DNA of 64,000 nt from Lucinisca nassula (GCA_963580285.1 OY757026.1:89626651-89690650); one strand, 5' to 3'; shown: positions 31,101 to 42,688, counted from the stretch's first letter. A program made the numbers and translations. Notes: generated from the sequence alone by a model not told the origin.

Positions 31101-31760
31101 GTCCAAGTTGCGTTCATAGAATTTGGAGGCCTATAGAAAGTTCCAATTAATTGTTTTTTATTGCGAATAGAGACTTCAACCCAAATACACTCGATATTTG
31201 GCAACTCCAGATCATTTCTTCGTTTAGAAAATAAGTTATTACGAACATAGACGCAGATACCACCGTGGTGATCACCTGGTCTATCACGTCGAAATAACTT
31301 AAAGTTATCAAGGTGAATTTCATTGTCTGACGTTCGAGCGTCAAGCCACGTTTCGGTAATGCATATAACGTCAAAGTTACGAAGCTCTGTTTCAATAATA
31401 TCAATTTTGTTTGCTATACTCTGAACATTATAATGTACTATTGAAAATTTGTCTTCGGTAATTTTATCACCATCTGTTAATCCCGGGTTAGAATTAACAG
31501 AGTCTTGGGACTCGGGTCCTGGATTACGTTCTATTCCTGCTATTAAAAGTAAGGACATAATTATCAGCAGTTCGAAAAAAATTAAATGTTTGATACCTTT
31601 TACTTTCATTTGACGACTATAATGAAGTCCAATCCGTATCCTGTAAATCTCAATCAGAATCATGTTATATTATCAGATAGTGCTAGATGAAGTTTAGAGG
31701 ATACGAATATGGACCTAGACTGGAGAGGTCGACCAAGTAAAAAAGTTGTTCCCCCGTGGA
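28150..31760 (-). mobile_element. LINE-C: nearly intact CR1/L2-like retrotransposon with 2A-like leader
   Basis: A single coding unit of endonuclease then reverse transcriptase occupies 28320-31663 on the minus strand, with a short 3' UTR below 28320 (CAATAAATGC directly at the stop). The 5' and 3' limits are approximate because no target duplication was found. One frameshift separates it from an intact element. Confidence 0.8.
28320..31663 (-). pseudogene. LINE-C ORF: 2A-like leader, endonuclease, RT; one frameshift
   Basis: The start Met at 31663 or the later one at MKVKGIKHLI leads into a hydrophobic stretch (IIMSLLLIAG) and IERNPGP (NPGP codons at 31514-31525). An APE endonuclease follows (HYNVQSIANK, ITETWLD, LTGDFNLD), then RT (PIHKKNDPSEISNYRPISLL; VFCDISKAFDRVWH; AGVPQGSILGPLLF; RLFADDTSLY). 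The C-terminus carries CPRCVCG...HHYLLACEQY, a CxxC...H...C knuckle. The frame shifts at the C6 run 29694-29699, between RT motifs A and B; the two halves (666 and 428 residues) read through either side. If the run length is a sequencing or assembly error, the element would be intact. Confidence 0.85.
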
Positions 31761-31956
31761 TAGACAAACATATACAAGTATGATACATTGTAGAAAAAAG
31801 CAAATATTATCTGATGGAGAAATGGAACATCAAACTAATAACGCGAGAGAGATAGATGCTGGTAATGCTGGGACTAGGCGAGAACTCTGTATAATAATTT
31901 TCACAATGCGACAGAGAACCAGAGAATATGTTGGTGGAATCTGTGATTATATATAA

Positions 31957-32150
31957 TATTATGAACACGTTCTAACGTTTATGCACTGGCGACCCATATA
32001 GACCCCACTCTATAAACAAAAATGTGGGGTCGAAGCGGGTATATATAGTTCACATCACCGCTAAGGTAATCATAATCGCCAGCCAGAACAGCCTCGACAA
32101 GGCCGCTCCAGCGTGTCCACAGCTCACGATTCAAACAGAGATGCGAGACA
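31957..32150 (+). mobile_element. PAL-A element, heavily decayed
   Basis: ATAGACCCCACTCTATAAAC...AATGTGGGGTCGAAGCGGGT is the side hairpin. The core is reduced to AGCCAGAACAGCCTCGACAA GGCCGCTCC. Changes relative to intact cores are mostly T-to-C. Confidence 0.55.
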
Positions 32151-32599
32151 AATCACATGGAAATCATTTAAGTTTACAGAAAATACAGTAGCTAACTTTT
32201 GTTGCGTAGTATGCCATTAAGTTGTTTATTTACCTTAGTCACGCACCAGTGCACTATTAATTCTGACGTTACATTCTGTCAAGACTGGAGTAGTGCTTCT
32301 GTGATAAAAAGTTGGATATGTAAATCAGTTCGGCATTACATATATCATGAAATGACCGTCATTATGGGTAAGTTGGAACAAACGTACATATTCAATATGT
32401 GTGTTTCCAAGATTTTTTTTATAAACACTGACAGAATGTGACTGACTGTGCTTGAAAAGAAAAATGACAGGAAGACAGTGTCATGCAGGCTTCTAAACTA
32501 TACATAAATACGTGAATATTGTTATACATACAAGTTAGTCTGAATCAATCCAGGGCCAAGTCGGCACACCTGTATAACCTAAACCTTTCTGTGATTGAA

Positions 32600-32740
32600 A
32601 CAGTGTTTGTGTATAATTTTCTCATTTCCAACCCAAAATAAAGACTGCTGGCACCCGCCTGAGTTGTGACAAGGGCGGTTTCAACGGTTACCCACAATCT
32701 GCATTCCGAGCATACACACCATGTAAGTGGGAGACCGGCA
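32600..32740 (+). mobile_element. PAL-A core, decayed, T-to-C rich
   Basis: TTTTCTCATTTCCAACCC, AGACTGCTGGCACCCGCC, AAGGGCGGTTTCAACGG and TACCCACAATCTGCATTCCG align with the core. Most left-arm differences are T-to-C. The loop is replaced by GAGTTGTGACA. Confidence 0.6.
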
Positions 32741-32754
32741 AGGACTACTGTATC

Positions 32755-33097
32755 CAGTAGAACTTCAATGGCTCGAATATGGATGACTCGAAACCGTTCT
32801 TGAAACCGCCGGGAGATTTTCCTAATACGAAATAGGGATGATTTAGGAAAATTTTATTAGTTTGTTTTGCAATTGTATATTGAATGTTTGATGTGTGTAT
32901 CCATTAGAATCGCCTCAACGAGGCGACTCTAATGAGTACACACAAACATTTATTTGTAATTACGAAAACTAAACAGATATTCCAGAATTATCTTCGTTAT
33001 TCCTCCCGGTAACCCTCCACGTTTCGAAATGCCACCCTCTCGAAGCTCATTTTCATCATCCTGAAGGGACTCTAACCATCGCAGTTCGAATGTGTAT
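32755..33097. mobile_element. MITE-C copy 2 containing a PAL-A-type core
   Basis: Left end CCAGTAGAACTTCAATGGCT, right end AACCATCGCAGTTCGAATGTG, matching the MITE-C TIR. Core at 32894-32945: GTGTGTATCCATTAGAATCG, loop AAC, GCGACTCTAATGAGTACACAC. Confidence 0.7.
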
Positions 33098-33171
33098 GCT
33101 GATTGACAAAATGGCATACTGTGCATAGCTAGTATACAAGGACGTGCACAGTCTGGCGCCCCAATGGACTT

Positions 33172-33310
33172 TGGCAAACAGTGCAGGCCCAGAGAAGATG
33201 CCATCGGACGCGACACCTGCTCTTGGTCTTCACTGTTTGGATCAAGAACATTCATTCCTGTAAAACTCATCACCAACAAAAACATACCTGACACCCCTGT
33301 ATTATAGAAT
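33172..33310 (+). mobile_element. PAL-B element, decayed
   Basis: TTTGGCAAACAGTGCAGGCC...TGGTCTTCACTGTTTGG is the core. The flank ACATACCTGACACCCCTGTA matches the PAL-B copies near 1205 and 62805. Confidence 0.6.
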
Positions 33311-33567
33311 ATGGAACATTCCAAAGTTTTAGATGGAAGATCCCATTGTCACATGTGGGTTAAACGTTACTTACGACTGATAAAGTCCATTGGGTACATA
33401 CTGACGGACAAATCAGCAAAATTAATACAATGATTATTGGCTGAAGATTGGGAAAATTAATTCATATAACTCAATATTCAGAAGCCTTACATGACACGCA
33501 AATTGACAACTCATGACTGAAAGACCGGCATTGATTCGTTATGTTCCATCATCAATGATAATGTAAG

Positions 33568-33972
33568 AACTTCAATGGCTTGAAATCCGATGGCTCGCTC
33601 ACAAGTGATGAGCTGAACCTGGCCGCATGGAATCCCTGACACAGTTAGGGGAGAGTTTCCTCATTTGTCTTGCAAATGTATGTCGTGTGAACCCGCTGGA
33701 AGTGCCTCGATGAGGCATTTCCAAAGTGTACACACAACACACAGTACTGTTTATACCCACGGCCACCAGAATTGCTACCATGCGGCAATTCTAATGAGTA
33801 CACACAACATACATTTATAATACAGAACACCGAAAAGAAATCCCACAATAACCTCCATTACGCCTACTGATGCAGAACTTATATTTCCCATCCGCGGCTC
33901 GAACTACAGCTTTCTCAAACAAATGTTCAGGGTTCCGAATGGGTTCGAGCCATCGAAGTTCGACTGTGTATT
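33568..33972. mobile_element. MITE-C copy 3 with a doubled core
   Basis: Left end GAACTTCAATGGCTTG, right end GGGTTCGAGCCATCGAAGTT CGACTGTG. The core region holds GAAGTGCCTCGATGAGGCATTTCC and then a second right arm, GCGGCAATTCTAATGAGTACACAC (33781-33808), so part of the hairpin is duplicated. Confidence 0.7.
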
Positions 33973-34153
33973 TCCTGTTATACACACTATACAAAAACAT
34001 TTTAAAGATAATAGTGGCATATTTGTAGCATCAACTAAGGATTTTTATAACAAACACGCCTGCAAAATTGGGTCCGCAAAACAGATAGACAGACTAGTAA
34101 GACCTCTTACGTCTATACTATCTCAGCATTTTATCTGTTTGAATTGGAACGTA

Positions 34154-34154
<1 letters not shown>

Positions 34155-34248
<94 letters not shown>
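34155..34248. repeat. (GT)n microsatellite
   Basis: About 94 bp of uninterrupted GT. Confidence 0.95.
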
Positions 34249-34249
<1 letters not shown>

Positions 34250-34890
34250 TAACCTTAGTTTACTAATTAGCTATATACAAAGTAAACTTTCTGTAAAGAC
34301 GAAGTTTGAGACCGAACATTGACATGACATTAGATAGTACAAACCTTCAATGCTTAATATTAATAGATACACTGACGGACAGCAACACGTCACGTAGTTC
34401 AGAACCACAAAACAGATAACACCATTTCTCCAATCTCCTTGAAAAAACAACGCAAGGAAACTAGAGAAATGCCTTAACATTTGATGCGTCAGTCATTGTA
34501 TGGCCGAGCCCCGCCTGTTCTCCCTTGTGACGAAATCGAAAGTTACAAAAGGGAGAACAGAGGCCTAGAGCAAAACAAATAATACAGTTATAAGCATTGA
34601 AGCGAGCAACAGCCCAAACTGTTGGTTTCTATCAAAATACAGCTAACAGTAAAGATCTAAGTCGCGCAAACCACCCAACAATAAATACGCATGAATCGTA
34701 ACTATATTTCATTCATTCAGTGAATTTAATTTGAGCCATATCAAGAGAAGATCGGACTTATGCCGTATCGCGCAGATCCATACCTCAAACGAGGCAATGT
34801 TAATGCGGAGTTCCACCTGAGCCGTGCGGCATAGTGCATTATTTCCTTTCACCAAAATGGTTATATTTCGCGGGTATTTTTGGTGTTTGT
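34249..34890. other. No gene; small inverted repeat at 34517-34560
   Basis: TGTTCTCCCTT at 34517 is inverted in AAAGGGAGAACAG (34548-34560). Nothing else recognised. Confidence 0.4.
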
Positions 34891-34897
34891 CCCTTTT

Positions 34898-34990
34898 CAT
34901 ATTCTTAACACAGGCCGTGGGCGCCCGCTAGGACCGCCTCATTGAGGCGACCCCAATGAACACCCACAGCCCATGCCTTGAAACAGGAAT
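34898..34990 (+). mobile_element. PAL-A core with transition-only decay (T-to-C rich)
   Basis: AACACAGGCCGTGGGCGCCC, GCTAGGACCGCCTCATTGAG, GCGACCCCAATGAACACCCA, CAGCCCATGCCTTG aligns without gaps to the intact core of the copy at 317-608 and its relative at 61318. By my hand alignment of 84 columns, 19 differ: 12 T-to-C, 3 A-to-G, 3 G-to-A, 1 C-to-T and no transversion. The central CCTCATTGAGG is unchanged. Confidence 0.7.
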
Positions 34991-35685
34991 GAAATGAATG
35001 TAGTACAAACAATGTTGGACTAACGTTTGTTTTGCTAGACCATTATAAGGCACAATCTTCTCCATGTAGACCCGGAGCAAGGTCTGCCTGTTTTATATGA
35101 TTGATTCGACATGAACATAAAGATTTTAACGAAGAAAATCACGATCCAGTGTCGACTTCTTTTCAGAGATGAATTCAGATAAGGCACCTTTAGTATGCAA
35201 TGCCACAACTCTGGGGTCGACTTTGAGCTTATTTAGGCATGGATAATTTGCTGTAAACATTTTAAAGGATTTTGGCCGTAATGCTAGCTATACTATTCAA
35301 AATAAGTAACACATTTTTTAAGACCAGCACAATTTCGTAACACAAAATGTTCAGTTTAACACATTAGACATTTGTAATATTGACCAAGATGAACAAGCAA
35401 ACAGAATATAAAATGTAGCAACAAACATGAGTAAACTTCATCATTTTTCAATGCATGTCATGAAATTGATAGTATGAATTTTACTCACACATCAGGAATA
35501 GATGTAATGTTTGTGTATATTATCAATCCATTTGCACAGCCACTCCCCTTATTTTAATAACAAGAGTGGCTAAGCAATTGGATTATATTTAAGTTATATT
35601 TATTTTCCTTCCGAAAGGAGTTACCCCTAGCTATAGTTACATGTAACAGACATCGTATCGACGTCTACTAATCGTTTTGTTTTCT

Positions 35686-36154
35686 TGCATCACCAAAAAC
35701 TCGCCTGTTCAAATGCAATGGCATTTCGCCATCAAGACCACCTAGATTTAAGCCAAATTATGTTTTAAAAGCACATTTAGAAGGTCCCAAGTACATTTTC
35801 TTTGTGTTTTCTACATACAGTGTCTCATCATAAGAGCAACCTTAGTGATCGCTCGAAGGTGGTCTTAAAAACACTTTTTAACAGTCCAAAAGGTTGTCTT
35901 GATAGAGAAACATCACTGCATATTTTAGATTTTACCTACAAAATAAGAGGGAAGAGAGGAAAAATGATATTTTTCATATCTCTCCGAAACACAGATCCCG
36001 GGCAGCCACCAGAACCGCCACACGAGACGGCTCCGACGAGTACCCACAATCTACGCTTCAAAGTAGAAAAAAGAAAAGTAATGTGTATCCCCATTAAACC
36101 CCAGTTTTATTATATGAAAGTGGGGTCAGAAATCTATAGGCGTTTTTTGTGATG
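35686..36154. mobile_element. PAL-A element, expanded and decayed
   Basis: Left end GCATCACCAAAAACTCGCCT, right end TATAGGCGTTTTTTGTGATG. The core at 35970-36075 (CAGATCCCGGGCAGCCACCA, GGCTCCGACGAGTACCCACA) shows mostly T-to-C changes. About 190 bp of extra sequence, including an inverted pair AAGACCACCTAGATTTAAG / GGTGGTCTTAAAAAC, lies between left end and core. Confidence 0.6.
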
Positions 36155-36647
36155 GATACACAGACTGTCTAAAGATCCTAAACCTCAGGCGGTTTATAGG
36201 GATCAAGGTCTTCAAGACTTGTTATGACAACTTTATTATCCCTGTTGTCCTGAATATACACATTGCCATTGTACACCCAGGTTTTGATAATGGGTGATTT
36301 CCTGTCTTTTTTTAACTGGCGGCAAGCGAATGCTATGTTTTTTTAAGAGTTATATTCATCATCCTTAAGTGTTCAATATAATAAAGAAAATGCTGATATG
36401 GTCATCAATATAATATACTCCAACAAGGTGATCAGCGTGGGGAATGATTTGTTAAAATGATGTTATCTTACATTAAATTGATTAAACGGTATTTCTGCTC
36501 CAGAAATTTATTGTTTGCACGTAATGTCCTGCACAAAGTGTGCATTAGATTTAGCTCGGTCACGATGCGTTTTGCCTAATTTTAAACGCTCTACATTTTT
36601 TTGTCGGAGTGATTTTAACCCATTTATGCCTAGTCGACTGTTCTACT

Positions 36648-39345
36648 CTATATTTCAAACATGCCCATTTCCACTTTTAGGGGTGTCTGGTTGCCAAACA
36701 AAATATCGGATTCCTTCCAAACATGAGGTAAATTAATTCCTTTTGATCTTAACAAGGCATTGAATTCTGTCCAAAATGTCTGGACATGTAAACAGGTCCA
36801 GAACATGTGTGATAAAGTTTCAGATACATTCTGACAGAAGGTACATCTTTCATTATTCTTTATTTTCATTTTAGTTAGTAGACGATTCGTAGCTAAAATT
36901 CTATGACAAATCCTTTCTTGAAACCATAAAAGAGTTGAGTCTTTAGTTACCTTAAATAAAAGTTTGAATAACTTTTGCCAATCCGGCACGCCTCCAAAGT
37001 CAACAGTTTGTTCCCACTTTCGAACGGTAACTGGGATATTATGATTAATTAAAATATCATATACAATTCTACATCCGCGGTTGTTTTGAATTATAGGATA
37101 AAGTAAAGCAGAAATAACTGGTCGATGACCGTTTGTTGGGAAGCGTTGGACAGGCAATCTTGCTAAATACGTCGAACATGCTGCAGTGATTCCTTGAAAA
37201 GTAAGGAAGTTTGTGTTGATGTTGTACCGCTCTTGAAATTCCCTTAATGAGTAAAAATTTCCATTTCGATCTAACAAATCACCGATAAAAAGTACACCAC
37301 GTTCACTCCATTGTCGAAAAAAAACAGCTCCTTCTTCCAACCCTGATATTATTATTATACCATATTGGTGTACTAAGGACGTCATTCCAGGTTACAGGTT
37401 GGGATGCTGTAGTGAACTTATATAAGGCTTTATACACATCTTTCCAAAATGGGTTTTGAATAGCATCAATATTATTTTTAATGAAATCACTGCCATACCA
37501 AAAAAGTTTCTCCACAAAAGGGCATAGAATGTCATGTACATTAAAACATTTTTTCTCGTCTCTAAATTTCCTTTTTAACCAGCTTATTTTAAGGGCGTCT
37601 ATAAATTTCTCAATATCGATCATCCGCAAGCCACCGCTCTCATAGCCTTGAGTTATGACTGTCCTCTTAATCCTGTCTGGTCCACCTTGCCACAAGAAGT
37701 TAAAGCACATATTTTGCAATCTTTTAATCAAATCAGCTGATGGATTTGGGAGACCCAAAAATAGGTGATTCAGCTTAGGAAGCGCAATAGATTTTATTAC
37801 TGCAATTTTTCCAATTGGTGTTAAAATTCTTCTTGTCCATGCTTTAAAAACTGACTCAACTTCCTCTAGTTTTGTCTCATAATTAATACCGACAACTTCT
37901 GCTAATCTGGTGGACATGGTGATCCCTAAAAGTTTAAAGTTACCTTTCTCCCAATGTAAGTTATGCTCTTCGCAAAGAATCGTTTCTGAATTTTTCATTG
38001 ATCCAAACCATATAACAGACGTCTTGTCAACATTAACGCCAAGGCCGGAAATTTCCGCATAGAATTTTAAAACAATAAGAGCCTGTTCAAGAGACTGTCT
38101 TGAGCCATTCAAAATAAACGATATGTCATCTGCATACTGAGATATTACAAATTCTTTATTTCTTACTTTTATGCCCTTAATAAGATTATTATTTCTTATC
38201 ATTATGGCCAAAATTTCCACACACAATAAGAACAGGTATGGAGAAATTGGATCGCCTTGTCGGCACCCTCGCTGTAAATTAAACCATTGTGATTGATGGC
38301 CATTTATTTGGACACATGATTTTGTGTTTTTATATAGGATATTTATCCACTGTTTAAAGTCTTTTCCGAAATTAAAAAAGTCCAAGACACTATCAATAAA
38401 AGTCCATGACACAGAATCAAAGGCCTTTTCGAAATCTACTAAAAGCAAAAGTCCAGGTATGTTTTCTTGCTCTGTATAAAAAAATAAAGTAGAAGTAAAA
38501 CAAAGATCAGGAATTGATACAATTAACTTACTCCACCCATAAAAGACACCAAAGGGAAAGAAATACAAACATTAAGCGACCAGACCATAATGGGAACCTA
38601 AACAAAGGAAGGCCATAAGGACAGTTACTTTCCCACAAAATGGCCATATGGCCATCCAAAATTAAAAGACACAAGTGATACACACAGTAAGTAACAAACA
38701 ACAACATAAATAAATCGCCACAGAAGAGCCGCCTTGGAACGGTCAGTGGAAGATTTCCACTGGGGGGCTTAAATCGATTTTACGTGGCCACAATCCTCGC
38801 CCTTACTTCCGTCGCGATTTAGACAAATAATTTGTTCAGTCCGCATGAAGGCCTCCTAACTCATCAGTGCAACATCTCCGTGAACACAAAAATCAAAGAA
38901 CCACAGAGGTGAGACAACGGTGAGGACTCGACAGCAAGAAACCACTGAAATGCTGGAGCAAAAGAAAACCAACAGTTAGACTCCGATGAGCCCATAAGTC
39001 ATATATCAGACGGATATTTTCCCCAATATATCTTCCAGCCATGAATCCTGTTTGGTCCTCATTTATCAAATGTGGTAACACCTTTTTGAGTCTATTGGCC
39101 AAACATGTAGAAGCTAGTTTGTATGTACAATTCAGCAAAGAAATAGGTCTCCAATTTTTTAGCAACTGTCTATTTTTGTTCTGTTTAGGGATGCAAGTGA
39201 TAATTCCTTCTTTCTGAGTAATTGAAAGTTCCTTAACATCAAAGCTATAATTAATGGATCTTAACAGAAAAATACCAATATCCTTCCAGAAAAATTTAAA
39301 AAATTCCATCGTAAACCCATCAATAAATGATGTAGGTTCTACCGA
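36648..39345 (-). pseudogene. LINE-E reverse transcriptase, L1 type, disrupted
   Basis: In order: IDGFTMEFFKFFW, IITCIPKQNKNRQLLKNWRP ISLLNCTYK (motifs 1-2), EDQTGFMAGRYIGENIRLIY, then the insertion 38488-38993, then YTEQENIPGLLLLVDFEKAF DSVSW (motif A), GCRQGDPISPYLFLLCVEIL (motif B), VISQYADDISFIL (motif C, YADD), LGVNVDKTSVIWFG. The C-terminal part continues to 36648 and contains CTFCQNVSETLSHMFWTC, a CxxC-H-C knuckle. A frameshift lies at the A8 run near 37318-37325. The ISQYADD and FEKAFDS patterns are typical of L1/Tx1-type elements. Not functional. Confidence 0.85.
38488..38993 (-). mobile_element. 506-bp Retro-G 3' fragment inserted in LINE-E
   Basis: Nearly identical to 42124-42629 (only a handful of substitutions and small indels). 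Inserted inside the RT reading frame: removing it and one copy of the ATAA duplication (38484-38487 and 38994-38997) restores DL-FFYTEQ in frame. The strand assignment assumes it is the 3' end of Retro-G, whose ORF reads on the minus strand at 42689-43369. Confidence 0.75.
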
Positions 39346-39439
39346 TATGTCAAGGTTTTTTTGTGTTTTTTCCCCAGAAATAGCCACAGTGATCTTGATC
39401 CCGTGCCTAGGACGCTCAGCCCACATTGCTAGAAGGGTC

Positions 39440-39735
39440 CCCGCGCATCTGGGCTTGAAGAAATATATGGGCCGCACGATGCATCCACGCAGAGCTGAAA
39501 CCGACCCGCATACGAGTACTGGTAAGCCGCTTAGAGTATCTAAGCTTGCCTAGGCAAAACGGTGCAAGTCGGCCTATCCATGCCTATAAACCCCATTTCC
39601 GGGTGGCAGGGCCTGAAATGCCACCCCATCCCAATGCCGGGCAAGAGCCCCACAAAACCGGAAGCAACGCCTCCAAAATGACCTTAACAGTGTTGACGGG
39701 GACGCCAAACCTCAAATCAAACAAAAACAACATTG
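39440..39735 (+). mobile_element. SINE-1 copy with strong T-to-C bias
   Basis: Full layout from CTGGGCTTGAAGAAATATAT to GACGGGGACGCCAAACCTCA and an AAACAAAAACAAC tail. Over 39609-39723, my hand alignment to the copy at 745 gives 17 differences, of which 14 are T-to-C. It sits within an old 135-bp tandem repeat. Confidence 0.75.
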
Positions 39736-39756
39736 CTCGAGATACATGTATTATCC

Positions 39757-40030
39757 TACCGAACATTTATGTGACGCTGTGTCAAAAACCATCAATAAAT
39801 TTAGGCGCAAGAGCAATGACAGAGTTGTTTTAAAAATAAAAATAACAACAGTAGCCTTGACCTTGAGTCTAGGATACTCAAGATTTTATCGTACCTAACA
39901 TTTACGTGAAGTTATAGCAAAAATCATCAATAAATGTCGGAATAGGGCAAGCATTGTCAAGGTTTTCCTAAAAATAGCCATTCAGACCCATGAAAGTCAA
40001 GCTCAGTCTAAGTATTATCATATCCGACCA
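39757..40030. repeat. Tandem repeat, period about 135 bp
   Basis: Two units starting GAACATTTATGTGACG (39761) and TAACATTTACGTGAAG (39896). Each contains CATCAATAAATTTAGG / CATCAATAAATGTCGG. A third piece (ATGTCAAGGTTTTTTTGTG to CAGTGATCTTGAT, 39347-39400) lies beyond SINE-1, so SINE-1 and LINE-E both landed in this array. Confidence 0.65.
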
Positions 40031-41170
40031 CATCAGCACAGTAACCACCCTGCATCAATGTCACATGGGCCGGGTAATTATTTATCTTCATAACCGCCCC
40101 CCCACCCCCCACCCAAATGATAAAGTGTTTGTGTAGCCCTCTGTGTGTTTTTATATGTTTCTATCTTCTTTCAGGAAGAACACTTAATATTGATCACAGT
40201 CTTAAAGGTGCATTATTGGGCTATTTGGAAAAAACACGCTTCCAAAACTAAAATACACACAGCCGGCATTTTTCTTTAAAACAATACAAATGAATGCATT
40301 TTATGCAAAAATGCGAACAACCATGATAACAGGCAAACGAGCCCGAGAGGGACTCCCCAACCAGGCCTCGAACACTAGTTAGATCTATTTTTAGTTCACG
40401 ACAAGAACAGAATCCCCATAAGTGACGTTATGCGACGTTCGCCTTCGGCCCCGCCCGCCCAGGCCACGCCTGAATCATAAAAAAACACGACGCCGAACAC
40501 CACGCCACAAGTAACGACACTCAGAGACGACACTGCCGCCATGCACGTGCAAAGCGACAGACCCACCTTTAGAACAGAAATTACGAACACACGCCCAGTG
40601 CGAATGGCAAACACGAATGAAAACGACCATTTTCACAAAGTTCCGAAGCCGCACCTGGCTCCCAAAGCGCACACACGACAAAGGAGTATGCATTGAAGAC
40701 AAAAACCAGAAAAAAAAAATTGAGACCCGGTAGCTCAACAATGCACCTTTAAAAAGATAACCAGGAGTTCTGAGTCAAAAACATCACTCCTCCTAGAAGG
40801 GGAGGGAAAGAGAAGAAGAAAAAAAAAACAAAAAAAAAAAAACATACACACACTCACTGACGAGTGTACAACACAATGATAATTATTTTTAACTCCTTAC
40901 GTCATTTAACCTCAAAATACAAAAAATATCTTATCTCTGATTGGTCCGTTATGGGGGAATACCTATATCGATACCATAAGCATTTTCTTTCAATGAGTCA
41001 GATATAATCTACAGTACATGAGCAAAAGGGGAGATACTACAAAAAAAAAAAAAAAAAAAATAAATAAATAAATGAAATAAGACGTAATGTCAATACATAA
41101 ACAGAACAAGAAACAGAACATACATGTATACATTAATTTGACCCAATTTAGGGTTTATTATTCATTTATT
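40031..41170. other. No gene; T-poor stretch at 40440-40860
   Basis: The segment 40440-40860 is strikingly poor in T on the plus strand (GCCACGCCTGAATCATAAAA, ACGACGCCGAACACCACGCC and so on), then A-runs at 40818-40843 and 41040-41060. No repeat family or coding sequence was recognised. The composition fits the T-to-C pattern of neighbouring copies. Confidence 0.45.
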
Positions 41171-41175
41171 GAATC

Positions 41176-41393
41176 TTAACCTGTTCTGTACCTTAATCCC
41201 CATCTTGCCGTTCACAACGACCCCCATCTTTGTAAACAGAGTGGATCCAGCTCAGATGGCTTCTCCGATTAGGATCCACACTGCTTGACATCCAGTTTAT
41301 GTGTCCGCAGCAACAGATCACGTGAGCAATCTGACTGGTTCAAAGGCAGAGATGGGAGTGACTAAACTGAATATTCCGCAAGATAAGGGTTAA
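41176..41393 (+). mobile_element. PAL-B MITE
   Basis: Left end TTAACCTGTTCTGTACC, right end CGCAAGATAAGGGTTAA. Core GTAAACAGAGTGGATCCAGC and GGATCCACACTGCTTGAC. Right-side block TAAACTGAATATTCCGCAAG is shared with 43475. Confidence 0.7.
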
Positions 41394-41399
41394 ATAGGC

Positions 41400-41475
41400 A
41401 ATTGGCAAACAGCGTAGGCCCAGGACAGACGCCACAAAAGGCGGCGCCCGACCAGGGCCCAACACCGCCCACAAA
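41400..41475 (+). mobile_element. PAL-B core, hypermutated
   Basis: TTGGCAAACAGCGTAGGCCC and CGGCGCCCGACCAGGGCCCA align with the PAL-B hairpin at 10252. About ten of the differences are T-to-C, including TGTTTGCC to CGCCCACA. Confidence 0.6.
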
Positions 41476-42688
41476 AAGCCCTGCATTTTTCCATGTAAAT
41501 TCAGACAAAGAGAAATACTGCTATATACATGAGGTGGTAGATTCTATTTGGTCCAAAGTGGGTCAAGATGGCCTATTTGGCCTTGCTGTGTATCAACATT
41601 TTTTTTAAATTTATTTAAGAGTTCACGGTTGAGAGTTCAAGGTCAAATACGGTGATGAAAAACACGATTTTCGAGTGGGAAAAATTAATAGGCACCCATA
41701 TTAACCTCTCAACATATCCACCACCCCATCTATTGCTTTTATAGATAAGTTTTGTACATGATATGTGCATTCTGCTAAGCAAAAGAAATGACTCAATAAA
41801 GCTACAATATATTGTGGCCCCAAACAAAAACCCAAGAGTGGACCCCAATAAGGCACTGATTTATAAGTGGTCTTTCACATTATACATGTATGGCAGTGTA
41901 CAGTCTCCTGAGAAATAGCACACCCGTCAAAGCCTACATAGTTCCACACTTACAGCCTCCCAACTCCAATCCTGCTGTTCTCGACAACCCCTATCCTTGC
42001 AGACAGTGTAGATCCAGATCAGATGGCCTCCGAAGAAGCCACCCAACCTGGGCATCACTGTTTGACATTCAATTCATGAATCCGTAGGAAATAAATTATA
42101 TCAAGAAATCCAACTTATTCAAAGTAGAAGTAAAACAAAGATCAGGAATTGATACAATTAACTTACTCCATCCATAAAAGACACCAAAGGGAAAGAAATA
42201 CAAACATTAAGCGACCAGACCATAATGGAAACCTAAACAAAGGAAGGCCATATGGACAGTTACTTTCCCACAAAATGGCCATATGGCCATCCAAAATAAA
42301 AAAGACACAAGTGATACACACAGTAAGTAACAAACAACAACATAAATAAATCGCCACAGAAGAGCCGCCTTGGAACGGTCAGTGGAAGATTTCCACTGGG
42401 GGGCTTAAATCGATTTTACGTGGCCACAATCCTCGCCCTTACTTCCGTCGCGATTTAGACAAATAATTTGTTCAGTCCGCATGAAGGCCTCCTAACTCAT
42501 CAGTGCAACATCTCCGTGAACACAGAAATCAAAGAACCACAGAGGTGAGACAACGGTGAGGACTCGACAGCAAGAAACCACTGAAATGCTGGAGCAAAAG
42601 AAAACCAACAGTTAGACTCCGATGAGCCCGACCAGAGACAGAGCATCAGGCACCAACCAACATTATCTCTTTAATTTTCAATAAGCCT

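Larger units (their letters stand above)
36500..39345 (-). mobile_element. LINE-E: 5'-truncated L1-like retrotransposon
   Basis: Contains only the reverse transcriptase and C-terminal region of an L1-type ORF2. It is interrupted by a 506-bp insertion and shifted once in a T8 run (minus strand). The 5' edge (about 39345) abuts an old tandem repeat; the 3' edge is approximate. Confidence 0.75.
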
